DNA of 64,000 nt from Gigaspora rosea (GCA_003550325.1 QKWP01000686.1:146331-210330); one strand, 5' to 3'. Positions 23,195 through 33,774 are shown, numbered from the stretch's first letter. Program-made: numbers and translations. The notes: a model not told the origin generated them from the sequence alone.

Positions 23195-23865
23195 AGACTG
23201 TAAAAATTATATAGTACTGCATAAAGAAATGCTCTATCATAGTACTATATGTATATAAAAAAAGAAAAGTAGACACCTAATAGAATCTTCTAGAAAGAAA
23301 TTTCTTCACGGAATCCTCCTGATCTCTGATACGTCAGTCACTGTTTATTTCGTAAGCAGTACTGGAATGCACTCGTGACGTCGATTCCAAATAGGTAGGC
23401 GCAATCCCAATTAGGAAGGAGTAAACACTGCCGATCTTTTGAAGGGAGTTAGCTGGATTTCCCACTTTTTGGCAAAATTTCGAAAGTCCAAAGGGGAGTG
23501 TGACGACACTCATACCAAATCTTAAAGAGGGTGTATGCAAGATAAAACTCATTTTTTTGTTGTTCCCCACTGTTTTGCCACAGGTCACTTCGTCGATGGA
23601 GCCGCTCTTTGCTCTCCACCAAAATTTCTTGTACAAGGGCGCCACCTCCTGCCAGTTATCTTGTAAGAAGACGCTTTTGGCTTGCATGTCGAATATACAA
23701 AGGAGTCCCCAGAGCAGTAGGTTGACCTTTATAAAAACTGTTTTCTGTGTTATTCTACTATACATTAAGTATAGGCAACGCTCCAACAAAAAAACTTTTT
23801 GTTTTTCTTCGGTCGGAAGATTTGGTCCAAGTGATTGTCAGAAAGAGTTGTTGAAAAAATAAGCA
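23195..23865 (-). repeat. Dispersed repeat, copy 2, with a 151-codon open frame
   Basis: Homologous to 2115-2790 end to end. The minus strand is open for 151 codons (23334-23789), ending STAYEINSD. The start is Leu/Met-rich and there is no intron or family signature I can name. Parts of this frame are conserved in copy 1 (the K-F-x-Q and E-I-N tracts), which argues for a former coding sequence, but copy 1 is frameshifted. Its function is unknown. Confidence 0.45.
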
Positions 23866-23894
23866 TTTATTGATCTATTTCAGCAATTTAAACT

Positions 23895-24200
23895 TATGAA
23901 TATGTATTTATTTGTTTATGTTATTATAAAAACAAATTGATTATTGTTAATATTTAGGAATTGAGTTTAAATCGATAAGCATAAAGCATTTACATATTAT
24001 CTGAAGTTCGCAAAGGCAGATAATTCCATGGGAATCTGGAAACTGCTATTTGTTACTATTATGGAATTGATATAGAAAAAAATGAAGATAAATTTTTGGG
24101 AATGGATTAATAAATAAGCCAATTTTTATTTTTTTTATTATAATATTTGTAGTTTATTTGTTGTGGGATTTCTTACACAATTTTAATTATCAGGGAGTAA
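23895..24200 (+). pseudogene. Decayed Sel1-repeat exon, copy 2
   Basis: Reads IDKHKAFTYYLKFAKADNSMG, a Sel1-like first helix, then shifts frame so that the matching end (CYYYGIDIEKNEDK) is in a different frame. Preceded by ATTGTTAATATTTAGGAATTGAG like copies 1 and 3. Probably part of a Sel1-repeat gene multiplied together with its flanking intron sequence. Confidence 0.55.
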
Positions 24201-24240
24201 GAATTTATTGATCTATTTCAGCAATTTGAGCTTATGAATA

Positions 24241-24413
24241 CAAGTCACTCTCGTTATAGTGAAGTCCTCAGGCTGTAAAATTTCTTCACTATATTGAGAG
24301 ATTCACTATATCGAGAGTCTTTTATTATAGTAATAATAATTCTGTTCTAAAAAAATTCTTCACTATAGCCAATCTTCACTATGTCGAGAGTTCACTATAA
24401 CGAGAGTGACTTG
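24241..24413. mobile_element. pogo/mariner-like element (TA TSD), CAAGTCACTCTCG ends
   Basis: TA at 24239-24240 and 24414-24415. Ends CAAGTCACTCTCGTTATAG are identical in both arms. CACTATA.CGAGAG motifs recur inside. 173 bp, non-coding. It separates Sel1 copies 2 and 3. Confidence 0.85.
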
Positions 24414-24484
24414 TACGTATTTATTTGTTTGTGTTATTTGAGCTCGTAAGTACTATATCAAAACAACAAGACAAATTCACAAAG

Positions 24485-24790
24485 CAAGAACATAAATACT
24501 TATTTACCATTATGTCAAATTATTTCATTCGCATTATTTAGTTAGTAAATATAAAGAAAATTTAATAATTTTACGGAATAAAAACAAGTTGATTATTGTT
24601 ATTATTTAGGAATTGAGTTGAAATCGATAAGCATAAAGTGTTTACATATTATCTGAAGTCCGCAGAGGCAGATAATTCCATGGGAATCCAGAAAATTGCC
24701 ATTTATTACTATTATGGAACTGGCGTTGAGATAAATTTTGGGAATGGATTAATAAGTAAGTCAATTTTTATTTTAATCAAGTTGTTCTGG
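24485..24790 (+). pseudogene. Sel1-repeat exon, copy 3, best preserved
   Basis: If the acceptor is the AG in GAATTGAG (24608-24615), the exon reads VEIDKHKVFTYYLKSAEA and then DNSMGIQKIAIYYYYGTG, VEINFGNGLI, up to a donor AA|GTAAGT near 24753. This is one complete Sel1-like unit (KxFxYYLKSAE..xx..G...+...YYYYGTGVE). No flanking Sel1 exons or start codon are visible, so it is an orphan exon. Sel1 repeats usually mediate protein contacts (family knowledge). Confidence 0.6.
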
Positions 24791-25685
24791 TCTTGCCAAT
24801 ACAGCAATATAAGTGCATATTGATACAACATACGTATGCTGATTTAATTCGGATTTAACCCAATTCGAATTTCAACCGAATGTATCACAAAGAATTCGAA
24901 TTTAATCCGAATGACCTTTAAAAATTAGGATCGAAGCACTATGCGAAGGCATAATATGCACATAATTCACCATTTTTCGCATCGCGGATGATTTGAATAG
25001 AGACAACCGATGTAGAAAATGACAAAATGACAGAACTGAAATAAGAGCAAGGTCGAGGCAAATTTTTTGAAGATTCTGAAGAATAAATAGATAGAGTACT
25101 GCCGTAAAATCGCATCTCCTATTTAATTATTTCGCATAATGCATCGATCACATCCCTATCGCATCGCATAATTCTGGACACATTTGAATGTCACATGTCA
25201 ACATCGATATCTCGTGACGCAGTGATAGTGCGGTGCATTTTCCGAATTTTCCGAATATTTGCGTATTTTTATTGGTTTAATGACTTTGAACTCAGAGAAT
25301 TTGCAGAATTTGAGGCGTTGTTATCCCGAAATAATACTTGACAATTGTCTTGTCAAATCCTGCATAAAGTTACCAAATAATATTGATAGTGCTGGCCAGG
25401 TTAACTGTAAAAATCCGTACAATTATGTGCAGAAAATAACGGATAAATTCTGGACACCTTAAGTTGAACATTCGATTTGAATCAATGAATCACGAGTTAC
25501 CCATAATTTTTTTTATAAAAGTTATATAGCATAGAATAATTTTATTTTATCCGTTCTAAAGAGTTAAAGAATTTTTTAGTAATAAAGTCCTACAATTCTA
25601 ATAAACTTTCTATACTACTCATTTTATTTTAATACGTGTAGATTTATTTTTTTTTAAAAAAAAAAAAAAAATGCACAGTAGCTTC
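24791..25685. other. No gene recognised
   Basis: ATTCGGATT/AATCCGAAT and CGCATCGCATAAT motifs recur at 24840-25170 and may belong to a diverged inverted-repeat element. A plus-strand reading at 25259-25462 (67 codons, no ATG start) has no recognisable family. Homopolymers lie at about 25650. Confidence 0.35.
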
Positions 25686-25707
25686 CAAAATATATAATGG
25701 ATATGTT

Positions 25708-25850
25708 GTGCTTGGGACAGCCCAAATGTCAATATTTACAGTCAAAATAAAAACTGCCCTAATCTAACCCTAATATCCGGGCTAAATTAATTTTTAATTT
25801 GGCCAGATTGACAACTGGGCCGATTTGCATTTGGGGCACGACAGATACAC
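25708..25850. mobile_element. Probable small inverted-repeat element
   Basis: GTTGTGCTTGGGACAG faces a reversed GTCGTGCCCCAAATGC. Inside, GCCCAAATGTCAAT pairs with ATTGACAACTGGGC. About 140 bp, non-coding, no target duplication defined. Confidence 0.45.
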
Positions 25851-25992
25851 AAAAATTAAAAAACATAATAAAGGCATAAAATAAAAGCCATTTCACCTAC
25901 AAGTCATTTATCCTACATCACACGGGAAACAATTTAATAATGATATACAGTCTATCTATAACAAACCGTTGAAAGTTGTAAAATTTTGAGTT

Positions 25993-26205
25993 CATTATGT
26001 CCAGAATTCGTTATAGAGAGGTTCGTTAAATTCAGAGTATGATGTATATCTGCAACTAATAAAGTGCTAACCCAGACAGACCGGTCTGACATTTCAACTT
26101 CATTATGTCCAGAATTCGTTATAGAGAGGTTCGTTAAATTCAGAGTTTGGTGTATATCTGCAACTAATAAAGTGCTAACCCAGACAGACCGGTCTGACAT
26201 TTCAA
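25993..26205. repeat. Direct tandem duplication, about 108 bp x 2
   Basis: CATTATGTCCAGAATTCG begins at 25993 and again near 26101. The copies differ at only a few bases and end GGTCTGACATTTCAA. Upstream, TACAGTCTATCTATAACAA (25946) looks like the left end of a TA-type element, but no right end was found. The reading on the minus strand only reflects the duplication. Confidence 0.8.
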
Positions 26206-26883
26206 GTATGCAACTCAAAAGACACTACACGTTCGTGCGATACTATAAGTTTTCGGATCTTAGCAACAAACTCAAAAGTTAACTTCAGTTACGTGCCCAA
26301 TAACTATTTACATGACCTTTTTTCATTTAATATCATATTAGGACTAATGCATATAAATCTTGAGCCGTTTGCGACTTTTTAGGTACGTACTTGTATAGGC
26401 TTAAATATAATTCCTAATTTATCCGCCTACACTGATTATAGTGTGAACGTAGTCAATTTAAAATACTATTTATATATGCTTGTTTATTAGCTTATATTCA
26501 GGTATATATACCGTTATCCTCTTGCTTCAATAGGATATAAAGCCGGGTTATTGGTTTTTATTAGTTATAATCTTTGTAAAATGTTAACTGGGCAAGACTA
26601 CTGCGTAAAGAACGTTTTATATGTAGTTTTATTAGTAAAATTCGGAAATATAAATTTTTTACGTGTCGGAAAATTTTTTGTGATTTACATATCTGTAATA
26701 GGAGTGCATTTTAAATTAAATTATCTATTCGGATAATGTTTGTAATGCAAATCAAATATTCGGGTTAAAACCAACCATGGGGAGGTCGGCTAAAGCGGAG
26801 TTAATTCAATATATGATCTACACACTGCATAAATTACATTAGCAGATTCCATATGGGGGTAATTTTTTTGTTATACGACATAT
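26206..26883. other. 3' flank of kinase gene A; no other gene seen
   Basis: A segment with ACGTGTCGGAAAATTTTTTGTGAT (26660-26690) recurs at 60105-60130 downstream of kinase gene F, so the duplicated kinase unit extends past the stop codon. CCGTTATCCTC..CTTCAATAGGATATAAAGC (26512-26545) recurs at 56100-56132. Confidence 0.5.
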
Positions 26884-26891
26884 CTTTTTTT

Positions 26892-27177
26892 GGGGGATGG
26901 CTAAAGCCAGGTGCGTTTATATGTTTTTGATTATTTAATTAAAATTAGGGTAAGGGTTAGTTAGGGGGTTAGGGTTAGGGCTTGACTTATAAGTAAAATT
27001 GTCTTCCCGACATTTTTTATTAATGCTCCTAGACAGGTTTAGACACTTGTTTTTTGTATTTTCGGTGTTTTTCACTTTTTTTCTTTGTTTTTGTCTCGTC
27101 GGGCTGATCCGTAAAGATCAAATTTTACGATTTGATTGGCTTTCTATCACGTGAACGCACCTGGCTTTAGACGACCC
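26892..27177. mobile_element. hAT-like element, GGGGGATGGCTAAAGCC family, copy 1
   Basis: Left end GGGGGATGGCTAAAGCCAGG; reversed right end GGGTCGTCTAAAGCCAGG. CTTTTTTT at 26884-26891 and 27178-27185 is the likely 8-bp duplication. At the paralogous site near 60360 the sequence is simply ATATCTTTTTTTGGTAAA, an empty site. Telomere-like TTAGGG repeats lie at 26945-26978. The right end provides the stop codon of kinase gene A. Copies at 49155-49548 and 51982-52264. Confidence 0.85.
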
Positions 27178-30100
27178 CTTTTTTTGGTAAAAAAAAAGCC
27201 ATGCAACATAATTCATGTGATAGATTAATTAAAATTTGTATAAAAAGCCCAACTCCCCGCTCTCTCACATCACGTGATCGAGCTTGTAATTCCCACATTC
27301 CTGTTCTTGCGTTCAAAAAGTATTCCATAAATAAGTCGTCAATAAATTTAAAAGGTTGTTCCAATATCTTCTCATAGTCATAATTTGAATTAGTCGATAA
27401 TTGAATGTCTGAATTTGAGATTTTAGGCGTAGTATTCGAAATAAATTCGTCGAATTTACTTGTATCTAAATAATAAATGACAAATTTTTTAATAAGATTG
27501 CGCAAATAACTGAATAATTAACATTCCACCAAATTATGTTTTCATTTAGCAAGCAATAATGAATCCCAATCATTTAGAATAATTCATTATTACCGTGCAG
27601 TTTATTATACATACCAAAAGTTTCTTTTCCTGATAGATCGAATAGGCTTTCTTGAATTTTTTCAAGTTCAGGACGCTGATTGGGTTCATAATTCCAACAT
27701 CTTTTGTAGAGTTGAATATATGAGTCTGGTGTACCTTCAACAGGGTTTACTCTTCCTCCTTGGGATACATAAATAATAATGGCATAAGGGTTTAACGATT
27801 GGAATGGCGGTCGGCCACTTGAAATTTCCCAAAGAATTACCCCAAAGCTATATATGTCAGATTTCTTGCTACGCTTATATGTTACGTTTACGAAACATTG
27901 AGGGTCAATGTATGCATACACTCCATGAACACTAGCACTTGAAGGTTTAGATGTCTCGTCTTTTGATAAACCAAAATCTGCAATCAACAATTTTCCGTCA
28001 TGAACTAGGATATTTTTGGAATGCTGAAACAAAAGAATTTTTAATTATAGAACATCAAAATCGTCACCATCATAAAAAAAACACATCAGATATAGTCGGA
28101 TATACGGGGGAACTTCAATTCTTGAGCACTTGGCTTTACTAGTTCTTTACTAATAACAACATCTTACGATCTAATTATCAAGTTTTGATGGTTTTGATAC
28201 GATCTGAATCATCTCAGTGAGGAGATTCAGGATGATACTAAAATCATCAAAACATGATCATTAGATCACGAGATGTTATTAACCTGTTATTAACCAGTAA
28301 AGAACTAGTAAAGCCAAGTATAACATAGACAAACACTTACAAGATCTCGATGAATAATATCATTTTTATGTAGGAATTCAAGGCCGTCTGAAATTTCACG
28401 GGCCATCCATAATCTATCAGTCCATCCAAGCTTTGAAAAATTTATCTTTAAATATTCACGTAAATCTCCATTATTTGCCAATTGCAAAACCATATTATAG
28501 AATCCCCGATCTATTATGATTATTTTAAAAATTATTTATTTTTCGAGTAAATCTATGGACCATCCCCATAGGTTTTGTTAAATACCATCCCCCCTAAAAT
28601 AAAAAAATTTAAAAGTTTGAGCGAAGATATCTTGACAGCTATCTAACTAAATTCAATGAACTTTTTTTTATTTGAATTCTATGCATTCATAGAATTCAAA
28701 TAAAAAAAAGTTCATTGAATTTAGTCAGATAGTTGTCAAGATATCTTCGCACAAAGTTAGAGAAAAATCAAAACGTCTATCAAAATAAAAGCTGCGCCAA
28801 GATTTTTTTAAAACTTTGAGCAAAGATATCTTGACAACCATCTGACCAAATTCGATGAACTTTTTTTTATTTGAATTCTATGCCTTTATAGAATTAAAAT
28901 AAAAAAAATTTATCGAATTTTGTCAGTTGGTCGTCAAGATATCTTTGCTCAAAGTTGAGCTAATCTATGGACCATCCACATAGGTCTTGTTAAATGCCAT
29001 CCTTCCAATCAAAATAAAAAATTTTAAAATTTTGATCGAAGATATCTTGACAACCATCTGACTAAATACAATGAACTTTTTTTTATTTGAATTCTATGCA
29101 TTCATAGAATTCAAATAAAAAAAAGTTCATTGAATTTAGTCAGATGGTTGTCAAGATATCTTCGCTCAAAGTTAGAGAAAAATCAAAACGTCTATCAAAA
29201 TAAAAGCTGCGCCAAGATTTTTTTAAAACTTTGAGCAAAGATATCTTGACAACCATCTGACCAAATTCGATGAACTTTTTTTTATTTGAATTCTATGCCT
29301 TTATAGAATTAAAATAAAAAAAAATTCATCAAATTTTGTCAGTTGATCGTCAAGATATCTTTGCTCAAAGTTGAGCTAATCTATGGACCATCCACATAGG
29401 TCTTGTTAAATGCCATCCTCCCAATCAAAATAAAAAATTTTAAAATTTTGATCGAAGATATCTTGACAACCATCTGACTAAATACAATGAACTTTTTTTT
29501 ATTTGAATTCTATGAATTCATAGAATTCAAATAAAAAAAAGTTCATTGAATTTAGTCAGATGGTTGTCAAGATATCTTTACACAAAGTTAGAGAAAAATC
29601 AAAACGTCTATCAAAATAAAAGCTGCGCCAAGATTTTTTTAAAACTTTGAGCAAAGATATCTTGACAACCATCTGACCAAATTCGATGAACTTTTTTTTA
29701 TTTGAATTCTATGCCTTTATAGAATTAAAATAAAAAAAAATTCATCAAATTTTGTCAGTTGGTCGTCAAGATATCTTTGCTCAAAGTTGAGCTAATCTAT
29801 GGACCATCCACATAGGTCTTGTTAAATGCCATCCTTCCAATCAAAATAAAAAATTTTAAAATTTTGATTGAAGATATCTTGACAACCATCTGACTAAATT
29901 CAATGAACTTTTTTTTATTTGAATTCTATGAATTCATAGAATTCAAATAAAAAAAAGTTCATTGAATTTAGTCAGATGGTTGTCAAGATATCTTTACACA
30001 AAGTTTTAAAAAAATCTTGGCGCAGCTTTTATTTTGATAGACGTTTTGATTTTTCTCTAACTTTGAGTGAAGATATCTTGACAACCATCTGACTAAATTC

Positions 30101-30681
30101 AATGAACTTTTTTTTATCTGAATTCTATGAATGCATAGAATTCAAATAAAAAAAAGTTCATTGAATTTAGTTTGATGGTTGTCAAGATATCTTCGCTCAA
30201 ACTTTTAAATTTTTTTTATTTTAGGGGGGATGGTATTTAACAAAACCTATGGGGATGGTCCATAGATTTACTCTTATTTTTCATATATACAAAAATATAC
30301 AAAAATATTCAACTATTATTACTAACCTCGAGTTACTCCATAAAATTCAATAATATTTGGATGTTTATTGCAAACTTTTTGTATGTTCTTAAGCTGAATA
30401 TATAAAATGTTGTTAATTTATTATTTTCCTTGCATTATTATTATAACAGTAATATAATTTCTTACCTCTTTAACAAATCTGCGAATCGTATTTTTATCCG
30501 TATGTATAATGTTTAGTTGTTTAAGTGCAATGTCTAACCCGCAATCTTTCCATTTTGCTTTATATACAATTCCGAAACCTCCTTTACCAATTGGTTTATG
30601 AACGGAGAAATCAGAATACTCGTAAGACTTAAAGTAACCTTCGTAAATAGCGTTTTTGAGCCATTCTTCCGAATATACCAT
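27167..30681 (-). CDS. Protein kinase gene A (TKL-like), 386 aa, five exons
   Basis: Exons (minus): 30466-30681, 30327-30393, 28341-28510, 27615-28023, 27167-27465; all junctions are GT..AG and the joined frame is open. It is a predicted serine/threonine or dual-specificity kinase phosphorylating unknown proteins. Visible motifs: glycine loop GKGGFG (about residues 32-37), lysine in IALK (54), alphaC glutamate in FVKE (72), HRDLHSKN (148-155, split by intron 3), DFG (167-169), a DPQC motif where APE is usual, SDIYSFG and RCW..NQRPE. The C-terminal tail is of unknown function. The ATG follows a TTATTAAAATATGG context shared with F. Intron 2 holds a 1.73-kb element, intron 3 a smaller one, and the last codons and stop are supplied by an inserted element. 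Expression is not shown by sequence. Confidence 0.85.
28128..28319. mobile_element. Inverted-repeat element in intron 3 of kinase A
   Basis: Ends ACTTGGCTTTACTAGTTC in both arms, then TTTGATG(G/A)TTTT and GATCTAATGATCA-type blocks. The same element lies in intron 3 of kinase E (39643-39792) and F (61273-61421) but not in copies B and C. The GAGGAGATT centre is longest here. Confidence 0.8.
28545..30273. mobile_element. Mutator-like foldback element with internal hairpin array
   Basis: Perfect 9-bp duplication TTATTTTTC at 28536-28544 and 30274-30282. Terminal inverted repeats start GAGTAAATCTATGGACCATC and pair for well over 100 bp. Inside, the block beginning CTATGGACCATCC recurs at about 28552, 28968, 29381 and 29804 (period about 415-425 bp). 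Each block contains hairpins around GAATTCTATG(C/A)ATTCATAGAATTC and the phrase AAGATATCTTGACAACCATC. No transposase. It fills intron 2 of kinase A; the equivalent site in copy B (32440-32475) is empty. Confidence 0.9.
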
Positions 30682-31393
30682 ATTTTAATAACTTATTTTT
30701 ATATGTAATTATTAAATGCAGAATCGAAATAAAATTGTTTAAAAGTGGATTTAACCTCTACAAATGTATACGATTTCGTCTAAACAGTTAAACTTGGAAT
30801 TATAGAATTGAATATCCGAAGTTCGTTGCACTGCATAAACTGCATAACGATAATCCATACGATTTTGGGTAGCGCACCCACGAAAATTGGTAAAAACAAT
30901 AAATTGCATTATAGTTAAGGTTAGGGTAACTTGATGCCTAATACACGTAGTATAATACACGTAGTAAAATTCACGAGAAACATTTTTAATTAGGCCGCAG
31001 AAGGTGGTTTCTGAATTAAAATTTAAAAAAAGTGGTGTCGCTTCCTAATCTTGAAATTTAATCAAAATTATGAAAAGAAGTGGGTACGTCTAATACAAGT
31101 CTAATTACGATTTATTATTATGTCACAGTGAAAACTTAAATATTCATTTTCAGTTTTAATTTACGTAACAATCTCGAGTTTAATAAAAATATATTTCAAA
31201 AAATTGTCTTATCACAATAATGAATGATCAAAATTAACATATTTGAAAATAAAGAAAAAATTTTCAAGTCGTTTTTAATAAATCGTATAAAACTGATAAA
31301 AGTTTTTCTTTCAAACTTTCGTCTTTTGACCATTTCAATTAATCTATAGCATAAATGCAAAATTTATTAATGATCCCAAGTTCAATAATATGT
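30682..31393. promoter_or_regulatory. Conserved 5' flank of kinase gene A
   Basis: The block with GTATACGATTTCGTCTAAAC (30767-30786), GATAATCCATACGATTTTGG (30849-30868) and CACGAGAAACATTTTTAATT recurs upstream of kinase F (62168-62400) and, reversed, upstream of E (38640-38930). Parts also occur at 33775-34080. The duplication unit therefore includes the likely promoter. No TATA or known factor site can be assigned with confidence. Confidence 0.55.
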
Positions 31394-31557
31394 CAGGGCG
31401 AAACCCGCGCTGAATTCTAGTAAAACCCGCTTTGATCATAGGGTTTGGGCGTTAGCATAGTGTGTTTTATATGTTAAAGTAACGCGGATTTCACCTCATG
31501 TGATTTGCATAGCGGATTTAACCAAAATTCACAAAATTCAGCGCGGGTTTCACCCTG
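31394..31557. mobile_element. hAT-like element CAGGGYGAAACCCGCG
   Basis: Ends CAGGGCGAAACCCGCGCTG and, reversed, CAGGGTGAAACCCGCGCTG (one difference over 23 bp). 164 bp, GC-richer than its surroundings and non-coding. It interrupts the last exon region of kinase copy B. Flanks do not give a clean duplication. Confidence 0.8.
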
Positions 31558-31564
31558 TCGTGTA

Positions 31565-32790
31565 ATAATTTCCCGATCTCTCAAACCACGTGTTCGAGGT
31601 TGCTTCTGCGTTCAAAAAGTAATCCATATATAAATCGTCTATGAATTTAAGAGGTTGTTCCAATATTTTCTAAGTCATTATTTGAATTAGTTGATAATTG
31701 GATATCCGAATTTGAGATTTTAGAAATAAATTTATTTAACAAATAATATTGAATTTCAGTGATTCGGAATATTATCAACTTGCAGTTTATTATACATACA
31801 AAATTTTCATTTTCCGATAGATCCATAAGCTTGGGACCATCTTTTGTAGAGTTGAATTATGACTTTGGTGTACCTTCTATAGGTATTTCTCTTTCTCCAT
31901 GAAAAATAATGCCATAAAGGATTTTTTTCAAACGATTGAATGGCGGTCTGCCATTTGAAATTTCACAAAGAATATATCAGATTTTTTGCTACGTCTATAT
32001 GATCCGCTTTTGAAACATTGAGGGACAATGTATCTTGCATTCCATGAACACTAGTATTTGAAGTCTTAGATGTCTCGTCTTTTGATAAGCCAATCACAAT
32101 TTTTCGTCATGAACTAAAATATTTTTGGAGTGTTGAAACAAAATTATTATTTAAAGCGTTAAATCATTATTTAAAAAAAATCAAGATATCAGATATAATA
32201 TATAAAATTTTTTCGTCATAATATGCCAACATAATTAAATAACGACACTTACAAGATCTCGATGAATAATATTATTTTTATGTAGGAATTTAAGGCCGTC
32301 TGAAATTTCACGGGCCATCCGTAATCTATCAGTCCATCCAAGCTTTGAAAAATTTATCTTTAAATATTCACGTAAATCTCCATTATTTGCCAATTGCAAA
32401 ACCATATTATAAAATCCCCGATCTATTATGATTATATTTTAATAAAAATTATTTATTTTTCATATATAAATATATACAAAAATATTTAATTATTATTACT
32501 AACCTCGAGTTACTCCATAAAATTCAATAATATTTGCAAACTTTTTGTATGTTCTTAAGCTGAATATATAAAGTGTTGTTAATTTATTATTTTTCTTGCA
32601 TTATTATTATAACAATAATATAATTTCTTACCTCTTTAACAAATCTGCGAATCGTATTTTTATCCATATGTATAATGTTTAGTTGTTTAAGTGCAATGTC
32701 TAACCCGCAATCTTTCCATTTTGCTTTATATACAATCCCGAATCCCCCTTACCAATTTGCTTCTGAATAGAGAATTCAGAATTATACTTG
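31565..32790 (-). pseudogene. Decayed kinase copy B
   Basis: Same exon order as gene A: exon 1 part 32637-32790, exon 2 about 32504-32566, exon 3 about 32253-32422, exon 4 about 31795-32145, exon 5 about 31565-31735. Exon 3 is still open with MAREISDGL and HRDL. Breaks: exon 1 has a shifted glycine loop and is cut at 32790 by an unrelated repeat; exon 2 lacks 11 bp; the exon-4 acceptor AG is AA (32137 region); exon 4 lacks the SFGV..LWE segment; exon 5 is split by 31394-31557. Its last exon resembles that of C, not A. Confidence 0.85.
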
Positions 32791-32925
32791 CTGGCAAAAC
32801 CCGGACAAATCCAAAATTCAAAAAAAAAAAAAAACAATTGCTATTTGTAAAAGATTAAATCAAAAAAGTAATCTTAATATTTTGCAAATATATTATCTAT
32901 AACAATAAGAATATCTACCATTTCG
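32790..32925. repeat. Repeat shared with 13967-14100
   Basis: ATACTTGCTGGCAAAACCCG through an A-run to TATTTTGCAAATATATTAT matches the Sel1-linked tract at 13967-14095. It replaces the missing 5' part of kinase copy B, so the junction marks an insertion or recombination point. Confidence 0.65.
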
Positions 32926-33029
32926 GAAATAGGTTTCTATTGATGCTTAAAAAAAAAAATTTTTTTGTGAGTTAAACTCAATAAGCAATTCAAAACAAAT
33001 CTGGCAAGCCAAATGTTTACACCCTACTC

Positions 33030-33270
33030 CACAAGATATAATTTACACCCGGCGTTATTCAAAAGAATGGCGTAGCCGTGACCAGGGCTCCTGTTCCCTG
33101 AATGTAAAAGTACCTTGTTTTGTAAGAGAAACATAGGCACACCCAACCTTCTACAGCTTACTCCTTTAAGAAACAATCTCCGCAAGATATAATTTACACC
33201 CGACGTTATTCAAAAGAATGGCGTAGCCGTACCCAGGGCTCCTGTTCCCTGAATGTAAAAGTATCTTGCG
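33030..33270. repeat. Direct repeat, 86 bp x 2, GC-richer than surroundings
   Basis: CAAGATATAATTTACACCCG starts at 33031 and 33184. Both copies continue through CGTTATTCAAAAGAATGGCG and CAGGGCTCCTGTTCCCTG to AAAGTA(C/T)CTTG. They are separated by 67 bp. A third, unrelated mixed-composition tract (33290-33440) follows. Not recognised as coding or RNA. Confidence 0.75.
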
Positions 33271-33774
33271 GTATTATAAGGAGAGCAAAAGGCATCCCAG
33301 AGTTCCTTGGTTCATGTTAGAATCGGTAGCCTTTTGCATCCCGAAACCTTATCCAGAATCGGTAATCCTTATAATCGCCAAAGGCACCATGTAGCCAAAG
33401 AAGTATGCGAAGTCGGCCAAGAGTCCAGAAATACTATAAACTACTTACTTTTACTGTATTTTGTTAAAGTGTATGAGTGTACGAAATAAAAGTGCGAGGT
33501 AATTTATCATTCATATATCATATAAGTATATATACATATTGTGTTTTGATTTTTTAACACAAAGTCTACACGTAAAATCACCAATCAGATGGTGAAGCAT
33601 CACGGACAGAATTCTCATGTGAGCTAGTGATTTTCTGCGGTGACAAAATCAAGTGACAGAATTTAAATTATGTGATGTGGCCATATTTGCCAAATTATGT
33701 GCGTATAGTTGGCCAAATTATTTGCGATTCTGTGGCATGCTTACGAAATTATGTGTAATTCTGTAAAATTTGTC
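33271..33774. other. Unassigned tract between kinase copies B and C
   Basis: A 60-codon plus-strand reading (33307-33489) starts in a GC-richer patch but has no recognisable family. The remainder (33540-33770) has several AAATTATGTG-type motifs. Confidence 0.35.

Noticed and set aside
23500-23862. 120-codon plus-strand frame in dispersed repeat copy 2
   Set aside because: The minus-strand frame has better residue conservation with copy 1; the plus frame shares little with the plus frame of copy 1.
25952-26282. Open readings with a repeated MSDRSVWVSTLLVADIH motif
   Set aside because: The repeat in the protein is just the 108-bp DNA duplication; both strands are open by chance.
33030-33270. 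Direct repeat tested as a tRNA pair or CRISPR-like array
   Set aside because: Only two units, no tRNA fold and no regular spacer series; CRISPR is not expected in a eukaryotic nuclear sequence.
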